Shown one piece after another: positions 28,499 to 36,662 of a DNA stretch of 64,000 bases. Position numbers and translations under genes: made by a program. Origin of the DNA: Chloroflexus sp. Y-396-1 (GTDB taxonomy: Bacteria; Chloroflexota; Chloroflexia; Chloroflexales; Chloroflexaceae); NCBI RefSeq assembly GCF_000516515.1, contig NZ_KI911784.1:2822881-2886880 (forward strand), read 5' to 3'. Under the pieces are notes generated by a model. It saw nothing but the letters and a program-made list of their open reading frames with translations. It searched no databases and was not told where the DNA came from. Position 1 is the stretch's first letter. Every line of letters starts with the position of its first letter.

Positions 28499-29530
28499 AT
28501 GTATTCTATGGTTACTGTTGGTATCATCGCGAATCCAGCCTCTGGTAAAGACATTCGTCGGTTAGTTGCGCATGGTTCTGTGTTTGATAATGAAGAAAAA
28601 GTGAGCATTGTCAGGCGTGTACTCTTGGGCCTCGAAGCCGTAGGGGTGCAGCGGGTCTGGATAATGCCTGATCGTTTTGGGATTGGACTGAAAGCGCTTG
28701 ATAATCTGCCGTTGACAATTGAAGCAACATTACTTGATATGCCAGCCTGGTTTACCCCTGACGATACGCTGCGCGCCGCACGCTATATGGCTGAACATTG
28801 CGTAGGGTGCATTGTCACACTGGGCGGAGATGGGACCAATCGTTTGGTCGCTAAGGGTTGTGGCGATGTACCGTTGATGCCTATTTCAACCGGAACAAAT
28901 AATGTGTTTCCGTTGATGATTGAAGCGACTACGGCCGGTCTTGCCGCTGGCATCGTGGCTTGTGGACGTGCTGACGATGCAATCATTCGGGCGCCACGCA
29001 TTGATGTCTACCGCCTGTCTGCTCAACGGACAGGTGAGCAGATCAATGGAACTCCACCTGATGATATAGCCTTGGTTGATGCTGCTGTCTACGACGAACG
29101 GTTTGTTGCGGCACGAGCAATCTGGGACAGCACGCGGATCACCGATCTGGTTTTGACCCGCGCTGAGCCGGGTAATATTGGTTTGTCATCAATTGGTGCA
29201 CATTTTCTGGCCGGTAACTATCCGGTTGGTCATGGTCTTTACCTGCGCCTTGCTACCGTGGGTACCGTGGGTACACCGGTACGGGCGCCAGTTGCTCCGG
29301 GCTTAATGCAGACGGTCTGTGTTTCAGCGTATCAGATATTACCTCCAGATGCAACAGTGACAGTATGTTGCGAGCGGCCTACAGTATTGGCGTTTGATGG
29401 TGAACGTGAATTGGAGCTACACGCCGGTGAATCGGTATTGTTACGTTTTAACCCACATGGTCCTCGCGTTGTCGATCCACGGCGCGCAATTGCGCTTGCT
29501 GCCGGTACTGGCTTCTTCAAACACGTTTAA
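28499..29530 (+). CDS. acoX: AcoX-like protein (ATP-NAD kinase superfamily)
   Basis: 343 residues from ATG 28499; ATG 28508 (340 residues) is an equally likely start because the conserved part begins MVTVGIIANPASGKDIRR. A GTG at 28472 is in frame but lies in a palindrome. The nucleotide-binding GGDGTNR motif and MPISTGTNNVFP match the diacylglycerol/NAD-kinase fold. The family is found in acetoin-catabolism operons, where its exact reaction is unsettled; it is not essential for acetoin cleavage in the organisms I recall. Its place right after the lipoyl fusion supports the acetoin reading of this cluster. Confidence 0.82.
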   Translation: MYSMVTVGIIANPASGKDIRRLVAHGSVFDNEEKVSIVRRVLLGLEAVGVQRVWIMPDRFGIGLKALDNLPLTIEATLLDMPAWFTPDDTLRAARYMAEHCVGCIVTLGGDGTNRLVAKGCGDVPLMPISTGTNNVFPLMIEATTAGLAAGIVACGRADDAIIRAPRIDVYRLSAQRTGEQINGTPPDDIALVDAAVYDERFVAARAIWDSTRITDLVLTRAEPGNIGLSSIGAHFLAGNYPVGHGLYLRLATVGTVGTPVRAPVAPGLMQTVCVSAYQILPPDATVTVCCERPTVLAFDGERELELHAGESVLLRFNPHGPRVVDPRRAIALAAGTGFFKHV

Positions 29531-29911
29531 CTTGCTTTACTGTATCGTAACGCGGCTTTATCCGTTGAGGAGACAAAACCGAAAAGGCAGGCCATGCTTG
29601 TTTTACTTCATCCGCCTCCGTGATACTGTTGTTCTACCCACTGCGTCTGTGATGGGTAGGGCCTGACCCACGCGATTGCTTAGGAGCCTGGGCCTCTGAA
29701 CCGTATCGTGCGGTGCGCGATAGAAATACATCAGGTGACGATCAGCACACCATCACTCCGCGCCTCCGCATACGTTGCGGCTGGGTTGAGAATCTATCCA
29801 TCCCTCTCACCTTTATTCCACACCGGGTATGGTGAAGACGTTGAAAACTCCTACTCTGCTGCATATACGCTATACTACGCACATAACCGTTGCTTAGCTG
29901 GCGAGGCTGCT
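29531..29911. other. Intergenic region
   Basis: No gene seen. A block at 29832-29862 (GTGAAGACGTTGAAAACTCC...) resembles repeats at 24134 and 24484. TATACT at 29871-29876 may be the -10 box of the next gene, but no -35 element lies at the right distance. Confidence 0.35.
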
Positions 29912-31048
29912 ATGCTTGATTGTGCGACTCTTGCTATTCACGAAGCCAACTTGCTCGACCTGATTGCCCGTTTGGTACGCGCCGAATCGCCGAGTACCGA
30001 TAAGTCTCTTCTCGACGCGCTGGCCGATGATCTGGTAACACTGTTTGCCCGTGTCGGAACCGTGGAACGGATTGCCAATCCAAGCGGTGGTGATCATGTA
30101 CGAGTGATGGTAACGAATGCCGTTGAACCAACGCTGCCGCCAACGCTGGTCTTATGTCATTACGATACGGTCTGGCCGGCAGGAACGGTCGCCCAACGTC
30201 CGTTTACGATCACGGCTGATCGGGCGTTTGGGCCGGGTGCTTACGATATGAAGGCCAGTATTGCGATGATCTACGCTGCGCTTGGTGGCTTTGGGCCACC
30301 TGCGCCGGTGTTGCGTCGGCCACTAGTGTTACTCCTCACCTCCGATGAGGAGATCGGTAGTCCAACCTCGCGCACGTTGATTGAAACAACTGCAACGCAG
30401 GCAGCGCATGTACTGGTACTCGAACCACCAACCGAACCAGACGGAGCGCTGAAAACGGCAAGGAAAGGCGGAGGAGCATTCCGCGTAACGATCACCGGTC
30501 GGGCAGCCCATGCCGGGGTTGAACCGGAGAAAGGGGCTAGTGCATTGATAGAACTGGCGCATCAGATATTGGCAGTGAATACTCTGGCAAATCCTGCGGT
30601 TGGTACGACTGTGAATGTTGGTGTGGCGGGGGGCGGTACCCGACCTAATGTAGTACCGGCTGAAGCGTGGATGGATGTTGATGTACGAGTCTGGACCCAG
30701 GCTGAAGCTGAACGGATCGAGACCGGTATGTTAGCGCTCAAACCGGTTACGCCGGGTGTGCAAATCGCAGTCACCGGTAATGTTCGTCGCCCACCTATGG
30801 AGCGGACGGCTGCTAGTATGGCACTTTTTGCGCAGGCGCAAAAACTTGGTACTGCACTCGGTTTAACCATCTGCGAGGGAAGTACCGGCGGTGGTAGTGA
30901 TGGCAATTTTACCGCTGCACTCGGCATCCCAACCCTCGATGGATTGGGGTGTCCAGGAGCCGGTGCCCATGCCGAACACGAGCAGATCAGTCGCCAGGGC
31001 CTGATTGAACGTACCGCTTTGTTGTGTGCGTTGCTCGAGACCTTGTAG
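29912..31048 (+). CDS. M20-family metallopeptidase (glutamate carboxypeptidase-like)
   Basis: 378 residues from ATG 29912, with GAGG 5 nt upstream; an in-frame extension to 29708 has no ribosome site and unlikely sequence. Metal and catalytic motifs: LCHYDTVWPAGT (His metal ligand and Asp), GAYDMKAS, and SDEEIGS with the catalytic/metal Glu pair; a dimerisation-domain His appears in ITGRAAHAGV; the last ligand His is in GAGAHAEHE. This pattern matches the ArgE/CPG2 group that removes C-terminal glutamate or deacylates amino acids. No signal peptide, so it is cytosolic. It converges with the fumarylacetoacetase gene. Confidence 0.9.
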   Translation: MLDCATLAIHEANLLDLIARLVRAESPSTDKSLLDALADDLVTLFARVGTVERIANPSGGDHVRVMVTNAVEPTLPPTLVLCHYDTVWPAGTVAQRPFTITADRAFGPGAYDMKASIAMIYAALGGFGPPAPVLRRPLVLLLTSDEEIGSPTSRTLIETTATQAAHVLVLEPPTEPDGALKTARKGGGAFRVTITGRAAHAGVEPEKGASALIELAHQILAVNTLANPAVGTTVNVGVAGGGTRPNVVPAEAWMDVDVRVWTQAEAERIETGMLALKPVTPGVQIAVTGNVRRPPMERTAASMALFAQAQKLGTALGLTICEGSTGGGSDGNFTAALGIPTLDGLGCPGAGAHAEHEQISRQGLIERTALLCALLETL

Positions 31049-31102
31049 TTGAGGAGGAGAGAGTTCCAGATCAGGCCTGGTCATGGGGCGATTCCCTGAG
31101 CG

Positions 31103-31127
31103 GAGGGCGGGTTCCTAACCCGCCTTC
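31103..31127. repeat. REP-like palindrome, family 1
   Basis: GAGGGCGGGTT / AACCCGCCTTC arms around CCT, between the convergent M20 peptidase and fumarylacetoacetase genes. Confidence 0.65.
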
Positions 31128-31261
31128 CCGTTTTGGTAGAGGCAATCATCTACAGGTATATGCGCCCAACGCTATTGCTAGGAGATGGATTGATACTACC
31201 GTGTCCGGCAATCACTCAAGATCGTGGCAAGAAGGCATTCAGCGCATGCTTCTCTCCCAAC

Positions 31262-32524
31262 CTAATGCACCACCGGATATTCAGCAGGTACAATTGTGCC
31301 CGTAACTTCGCCAAATCCAATACGATACCCTTCACCCTGTGCCCAACCGCGCATCGTCACTGTATCGCCGTCTTCCAACCAGCGGCGCAGAGAACCATCG
31401 GCCAGCCTGATCGGCTCACTTCCCCGCCAGGTCAGTTCAAGTAAACAACCACGTGACTCCCTGGTTGGCCCGCTGATAGTCCCAGAAGCGAGTAAGTCTC
31501 CGGGCCGTAGGCTACAACCATTAACGGTGTGGTGAGCAATTTGTTGCGCAAAGCTCCAGTAGAGATAACAACTATTGGTCTGGCAAATCCGAGTGTCATT
31601 GAGCCAGACTTCAAGAGTGATTGAAAAATGACCGGGTTGTACCGATTGCAAATATGGCAATGGTGGCGGTTCTTGTGGCTCGCCAGTAGAGCGAAATGGG
31701 TTCAAGGCGGCCAGCGGCACAATCCAGGGGCTTATCGAAGTGGCAAAGTTTTTTGCCAGGAATGGGCCAAGCGGCTGGTACTCCCAACCCTGAATATCCC
31801 GTGCGCTCCAATCATTCACCAATACAAATCCGAAAATATGTTCTTCAGCTTGAGTGATCGGAATTGGTTGGCCTAACGCATTCCCTGGCCCGATAAACAT
31901 CCCCAGTTCCAGCTCGAAATCGAGCGCACGGGTCGGGCTGAAGATTGGCGCCGGATTGTCAGCCGGTTTGATCTGGCCATAAGGACGACGAATGGCCGTA
32001 CCGCTCACCACTACGGTACTCGCTCGTCCATGATAGGCGACCGGGAGATGTCGCCAATTTGGGAAGAGTGGCGGACCATCGGGGCGCAGCATTTTGCCAA
32101 CGTTGCTGGCGTGATGTAGAGACGAATAAAAATCGGTGTAATCGCCAATCCGGGCTGGCAGCAACAGCTCGATGTCCGATTGCGGGATCAGTGCGGCATC
32201 GCGCAACGCCTGCGCATCGCGGAGTGTCGATTCATTAGCAGCGAGCAGTCGTTGCAATACAGTTCGTACTGCCTGCCATGCCGTTGGACCAGCGGCCATA
32301 AAAGCGTTGAGCGAGTCTTGGTTGAAGAGGCCACATTTACTGACCGGTGTCGCTGCCAGCAAGCCAGCCTCGTCGATCACTGCCAGATCGAGAACATAAT
32401 CACCAATTGCGACTCCTACTCGTGGCGAGCCACCACTACGGGGGCGAAACACACCGTAGGGCAGATTTTCAAGCGGAAAATCGCTGTCAGGTGCAACGGG
32501 TACAAAGCTGGTGAGTGGCGTCAT
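31262..32524 (-). CDS. fahA: Fumarylacetoacetase
   Basis: 420 residues, the full two-domain length. Last step of tyrosine/homogentisate breakdown: fumarylacetoacetate to fumarate plus acetoacetate. Recognisable marks: the N-terminal SH3-like part (LPYGVFRPRSGG), the catalytic segment DYTDFYSSLHHASNVG with the general-base His, PVAYHGRAS, the metal-binding glutamates in DFELELGMFIG, and NDWSARDIQGWEYQPLGPF. GTISGPTRESRGCLLELTWR is in the C-terminal barrel. It lies 193 bp downstream of the homogentisate dioxygenase gene on the same strand, so one operon is likely even though a REP-like palindrome sits between them. Confidence 0.96.
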   Translation of the reverse strand: MTPLTSFVPVAPDSDFPLENLPYGVFRPRSGGSPRVGVAIGDYVLDLAVIDEAGLLAATPVSKCGLFNQDSLNAFMAAGPTAWQAVRTVLQRLLAANESTLRDAQALRDAALIPQSDIELLLPARIGDYTDFYSSLHHASNVGKMLRPDGPPLFPNWRHLPVAYHGRASTVVVSGTAIRRPYGQIKPADNPAPIFSPTRALDFELELGMFIGPGNALGQPIPITQAEEHIFGFVLVNDWSARDIQGWEYQPLGPFLAKNFATSISPWIVPLAALNPFRSTGEPQEPPPLPYLQSVQPGHFSITLEVWLNDTRICQTNSCYLYWSFAQQIAHHTVNGCSLRPGDLLASGTISGPTRESRGCLLELTWRGSEPIRLADGSLRRWLEDGDTVTMRGWAQGEGYRIGFGEVTGTIVPAEYPVVH

Positions 32525-32665
32525 ACTGATGTAAGTGGGTATCTACACGATTGGCAATCATTTCTTCCCAATCCCGTTCGCTCCTATTGCGGAAGCAACG
32601 GTACGTGTGCCAGCACGAACATGTTCAATTCGCGCTCCTGTCTGCTGCTTGGTATCACGCTGGAA

Positions 32666-32688
32666 GACGGGTTCAAAACCCGCCTCCC
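32666..32688. repeat. REP-like palindrome, family 1, inside the hmgA-fahA spacer
   Basis: GACGGGTT / AACCCGCC arms. It lies between two co-directional genes of one pathway, where a hairpin could attenuate read-through or protect the upstream message. Confidence 0.55.
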
Positions 32689-32717
32689 AGGCGCGCTTAT
32701 GCTGTGGCTATATTTGA

Positions 32718-33884
32718 CTACCCCTCTGGTCCGCCAACACTCCACGAATCCATATACCCGGCTTTTTCCAATTCCAGCGCGGCTGTAGTGACGTGCAATG
32801 GGTGGAACGTATCGATCATCACTGCCAGCTCACGGGTCTCTTTAGCGCCAATACTGGCTTCAGTACTGCCGGGCTGGGGACCGTGCGGAAGACCGGCCGG
32901 ATGTAACGTTATATCGCAACGTTCAATCCCTCGTCGTGACATAAAGTTGCCGTCACAATAGTAGATCACTTCATCAGAGTTCACGTTGGAGTGATTATAC
33001 GGCGCCGGAATAGCCTCAGGATGATAATCGAACAGACGTGGTACAAACGAGCACACCACGAAATTGTGTCCTTCAAAGGTCTGATGGACTGGCGGTGGTT
33101 GATGAATCCGACCGGTAATTGGCTCGAAATCGTGGATCGAGAAGGCCCACGGATAGAGATAACCATCCCAGCCAACCACATCGAAGGGGTGATGGTCAAG
33201 AATATGACGGGTAAGCTGATCGCGCACCTTTACCCGCACCTCAAATTCACCGGTATCGGTAAAGGTCAGCAACTCGGTCGGACCGCGAATATCGCGTTCG
33301 CAATACGGTGCGTGCTCAAGCAACTGACCAAATTGATTACGGTAGCGCTTTGGTGGGGCAACTTGACTGGCCGACTCGATCACAAGGAAGCGGGCCGGAC
33401 CGTTCAGCCGCATCTGCCAGGTGGTGCCGAAAGGTATCACCAGATAATCACCATCCCGAAATGGAAGGCGTCCAAATTGTGAGAGTAATTCACCACTACC
33501 TTCGTGGGTAAACCAGACCTCATACGACTGGGCATTGCGGTAGAAGTAGGTCATACTCTCGGTAGGGCGACTGATCCCGATCGTCACGTCATTGTTACCA
33601 AGGAGCGTGATCCGGGCGTTCACCGGGTCACCGCCAGCCGGAACATTCGCGGTTGCAAATGCACGGTGGCGGATCGGACCAAACTCAGCGTACACTGGCT
33701 GCACCGAACCAATCAATTCGGCACGGATCACTCTGGGTGGCAAAAAGTAGTGGTAGAGGATCGACTGGATACCGTGGAAGCCCTCCAACCCCATCACTTC
33801 TTCGCGATAGAGTTTGCCATCAGGTTTACGGAACTGCGTGTGACGTTTGTGAGGAACCTGACCCAGACGCTGATAAAACGGCAT
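32718..33884 (-). CDS. hmgA: Homogentisate 1,2-dioxygenase
   Basis: 388 residues from ATG 33884 behind AGGAGG with a 6-nt gap; the in-frame extension upstream runs through a tRNA gene and is not coding. Fe(II) dioxygenase that opens the homogentisate ring. The N-terminus (MPFYQRLGQVPHKRHTQFR) is of the bacterial type. The iron-site region is preserved: HQPPPVHQTFEGHNFVVC supplies a His and a Glu, and LHPAGLPHGPQPG holds the later His. A missing maleylacetoacetate isomerase gene suggests it is elsewhere or that glutathione-free chemistry is used. Forms the tyrosine-degradation pair with fahA. Confidence 0.95.
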   Translation of the reverse strand: MPFYQRLGQVPHKRHTQFRKPDGKLYREEVMGLEGFHGIQSILYHYFLPPRVIRAELIGSVQPVYAEFGPIRHRAFATANVPAGGDPVNARITLLGNNDVTIGISRPTESMTYFYRNAQSYEVWFTHEGSGELLSQFGRLPFRDGDYLVIPFGTTWQMRLNGPARFLVIESASQVAPPKRYRNQFGQLLEHAPYCERDIRGPTELLTFTDTGEFEVRVKVRDQLTRHILDHHPFDVVGWDGYLYPWAFSIHDFEPITGRIHQPPPVHQTFEGHNFVVCSFVPRLFDYHPEAIPAPYNHSNVNSDEVIYYCDGNFMSRRGIERCDITLHPAGLPHGPQPGSTEASIGAKETRELAVMIDTFHPLHVTTAALELEKAGYMDSWSVGGPEG

Positions 33885-33929
33885 CGCACACCTCCTTGTG
33901 CTGCGAGTGTCGTCCTGATAATAAACGTT

Positions 33930-33953
33930 CGCCCGACGGTAAATCGTCGGGCG
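33930..33953 (-). terminator. Hairpin just after tRNA-Arg
   Basis: Arms CGCCCGACG / CGTCGGGCG with a 6-nt loop, starting 4 bp past the encoded CCA on the minus strand. On that strand the bases after it are AACGTTTATTATC, only a weak T-rich tail. Termination may therefore be partial, with read-through into hmgA. Confidence 0.6.
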
Positions 33954-33956
33954 AGG

Positions 33957-34032
33957 TGGCGACCCGGGAGGGACTCGAACCCCCAACCAACGGTTCCGAA
34001 GACCGTTGCTCTATCCATTGAGCTACCGGGCC
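33957..34032 (-). tRNA. tRNA-Arg (anticodon UCG)
   Basis: A complete cloverleaf of 76 nt on the minus strand, with the 3' CCA encoded. The acceptor stem is GGCCCGG with CCGGGTC (one G-U pair), the D stem GCTC/GAGC, and the anticodon stem ACGGT/ACCGT with loop CTTCGGA, giving anticodon TCG that reads CGA (and possibly other CGN) codons. The T arm contains GTTCGAGTC. It stands alone, about 70 bp upstream of hmgA. Confidence 0.96.
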
Positions 34033-34343
34033 TTCAGCTTCAATAGTTTAGCATAGCTGGCGCAGTTATGCAACGTCAGTACGGAGAAAGAAAAGAGGAA
34101 CGGGGAAGTAGAAATGCGGAACAGGCCAGAATATATGGGTAACGAAGACCATCGTTCAGAAACCGATATGGCCTTCCCGCACTGTAGGCGTATACCTTTC
34201 GTTCTTCCAGCCAACGCAGCGTTCAGACAGCGAACGTTCCCTTCACCACCCTGTAGGGATAGGTTCGCGACCGTCGGTGTGGATCTCCACTTCCTTGCCC
34301 TTGGTGGGAAAGGATGGAGTTAGGGGGAAGGTGAGGGCTACAG

Positions 34344-34372
34344 TTGCCCATCGCTTATCAATATGGTATACT
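34344..34372 (+). promoter_or_regulatory. Promoter of rpmG
   Basis: TTGCCC (34344-34349), 17-bp spacer, TATACT (34367-34372). It lies about 60 bp before the L33 start. Confidence 0.65.
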
Positions 34373-34430
34373 TGCTCGTAGTGTGCCGTGAGGCGAAATT
34401 TTGTGTGTAGCTCTAAGAAGAGGAAGTGCC

Positions 34431-34595
34431 ATGGCTAGCAAAAAGGGAAACCGCATCGTGATTAAGCTGAAGAGCACCGAGAGCGGTCACACCTATACAA
34501 CCGAGAAGAACCGGCGTAACGATCCGAACCGTCTCGAATTGCGCAAGTACGACCCGATTGTGCGCCGCCACGTGCTCTACCGTGAGACGAAGTAA
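34431..34595 (+). CDS. rpmG: 50S ribosomal protein L33
   Basis: 54 residues from ATG 34431, behind AGAAGAGGAAG. Typical L33: basic, [19 protein letters not shown], then [18 protein letters not shown] and [11 protein letters not shown]. The zinc-binding CxxC pairs of the C+ type are absent, so this is the zinc-independent form. It is monocistronic, bounded by its own promoter and by a strong intrinsic terminator. Confidence 0.97.
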   Translation: MASKKGNRIVIKLKSTESGHTYTTEKNRRNDPNRLELRKYDPIVRRHVLYRETK

Positions 34596-34607
34596 GTCTG
34601 TTTCATG

Positions 34608-34645
34608 TACCGGGGGCGTCGTCGGCGCTCCCGGTATTTTCTTTT
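34608..34645 (+). terminator. Intrinsic terminator of rpmG
   Basis: An 11-bp stem (TACCGGGGGCG with CGCTCCCGGTA, one G-U pair), 7-nt loop, followed by TTTTCTTTT: a textbook Rho-independent terminator 12 bp after the stop codon. Confidence 0.9.
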
Positions 34646-34722
34646 CGGACACGATGTCCGCTGTATTGCTGCCTGACCTCTACTACCCGTCATTTCTCGC
34701 CTACCGCTGAACAGTTGCGCCT

Positions 34723-36112
34723 ATGACACGCCTGTTGCGAATCGGTTTTTTGGCTGCTTTTGAAGCGACGCTTGTTGCCTTGCCGTTACTGGCTCTGACC
34801 ACGATTGTGTTGTCATGGCCGGGTTTGTGGAGCACGGTTATGCTGGGGCGACTGGCCGATGAAATTGGTCGTCGTCTGCGTTGGCCCTTTCACCGCATGC
34901 TGCTTATAGCCGCACCTGTTATCGCTGCCTGCTGGCTGAGTTGGCTGACTTTCGGCCTTGATCCGCGCAATACCTTAGCCGCGTTGCAACCCGGGGCAGC
35001 CGCAGAGTGGCTTGGTTTATCTGGCGGTACTGATCGCCTTTTTTCTTGTGTGGCGTGGTGTGAAGCTAGTCGAACACGAGCATGCCACAATCTTAACGCT
35101 CGCCGGACGTGGACTAGTGGCAACGACTGCCGCATTAGTGCTTGGCCCATTGTTACGAGCTGGTGCACCGATCGCGAACGATCTGTTGCTGCTTTACATT
35201 GTCGCGTTTGTCGGTAGCGGTCTTAGTTCCCTGGCGCTTACTTATGTGCTTGAAGCTGCACCTGACCAGGCCCACACCTTGAATGTCCGTTGGAGTCTGC
35301 TTCTGCTGTTGGTCATTGGTGGCGTGCTGGGGCTTGGAATAGCATTTGCTGCCTTGCTCAGCGGTGAGTTGGCATTCACTGGGATCGTTACGCTCTTGCA
35401 ATGGATCCTCTTACCGTTTGCATTGATTGGCGCACTGTTCGTCTATCTGTTTACGGTCATCTTCGGTAGTATGATCCGAGCGCTCTTTGCGGCATTTGGT
35501 CAGGTCTTGGCCCGTATTAATCTACAGCCTGAACCACCACCAACGCCAGATACGACGATAGTTGACGATAACGCGGTAGAGACGGTGATCATCATCGCCC
35601 AACAGGCCACCTTCGTCCTAGCGTTGATTCCATTGGTACTGTTGGTGATATTCTTGCTTCTTTGGCGACGACGGAACCGGCGCGCTAATAACGATGAAGA
35701 GCACCAATCACTCGATGTCGGGCAGAGTTTGTTAAGCGACCTCCGTGATTTGCTTGGTACACTGCGCCGTCCCTTTCAGCGTCGTTTAAGTGGTCTACAG
35801 GCGGCACTGCTTGCCCTGCGTGATGCTGATGCAGGAACACGGGTGCGTCGGGCATACGTGAAAGCGCTTATCATGCTTGAGGCACGCGGTTGGCGGCGAT
35901 CACCAGATCAAACACCGTCTGAGTGGTGTAGCCGTATGGCAACGGTATTAACTGAGCCGAAGCCATTTACTGACTTGACCGTCAGCTATGAACGAGCACG
36001 ATACCAACCGGCTGGTGTTGATGTCTCGGAGGCCGAAGCCGCTGAGGATTGTTTGCAAGCGTTGCAAGCGGTTATACCACCACCAGGATCACGACGTGAT
36101 GTCAAAGCGTGA
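34723..36112 (+). pseudogene. DUF4129-type membrane protein, interrupted by a +1 frameshift
   Basis: The reading frame from ATG 34723 gives a hydrophobic N-terminus (two helices, ending NTLAALQPG), then turns into non-membrane sequence and stops at 35217. From about 34997 the +1 frame continues as GLVYLAVLIAFFLVWRGVK, with several more helices, a cytoplasmic basic segment and a C-terminal DUF4129 domain (MLEARGWRRSPDQTPSEW) ending at 36112. Dropping one G from the GGGG run at 34993-34996 joins both parts smoothly (QPGQPQSGLVYLAVL). Hence one gene of about 462 codons, broken by a single-base insertion or a sequencing error. DUF4129 proteins often sit with transglutaminase-like proteins; none is near. 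Function unknown. Confidence 0.75.
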
Positions 36113-36662
36113 TTGTGCAATGTTCGTTATTGAGTGCCCAGCCGGAATACCCTGTTGCAGAAGAAGATTCGGTTGGGGCGCAGCGTCGCTGCGCCCGTAT
36201 ATCTATCAGGTTTCATCTGCTGTACCGTGAGACATTGCCTGTGTATAGAGATTTTACACTTTTTGCGATCTGTCTTTTTCTTTCGGACATGCGCAAACGA
36301 AGGTTTAGTCTGGTGTAAAAATTGCCTTAGCACGATACTAGGGAGTTTCAGAGTTTTCATCTTTTGTTCTTATGAGAGGTATTGCGCCGCGACTGAACAG
36401 TTGGACACAACGATGAATGTCATCTAGGCGCTTAAAATGCCCCTGCCCCAAGCAGTTACCTAAATGCGCGGTAAAAACTATCGTTTGTCGTATCAGCAAG
36501 CCATTGGGGACGAGGTTCCAGCCCTGTTTCACGCTCCCCCTTCCGCTCCCTAGGTGGGAGAGGAAGGGGAGGGGGGGGGCAAGGTGAGGGACGCCAGGCG
36601 TGCTGCTGATGTCTGTGCAGTTACTAACCCTCTTGACGTATCGACTACTGCCGTTCAGTCGC
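36113..36662. other. Convergent intergenic region with two palindromes
   Basis: No gene. A perfect palindrome lies at 36176-36196 (arms GGGCGCAGCG / CGCTGCGCCC, 1-nt loop). A pyrimidine/purine inverted repeat lies at about 36537-36570 (CCCCTTCCGCTCCC...GGAAGGGG), next to a run of nine G. They lie between the DUF4129 gene and glmS and may serve as shared 3'-end structures. Confidence 0.55.

Noticed and set aside
29841-29876. Promoter for the M20 peptidase (TTGAAA...TATACT)
   Set aside because: Spacer is 24 bp, too long for a sigma-70 promoter.
32180-32961. Plus-strand open frames across fahA and hmgA ends
   Set aside because: Antisense to firm coding genes.
34985-35020. Programmed frameshift in the DUF4129 gene
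   Set aside because: No nearby stop, stimulatory hairpin or classic slippery site; a single-base indel is simpler.
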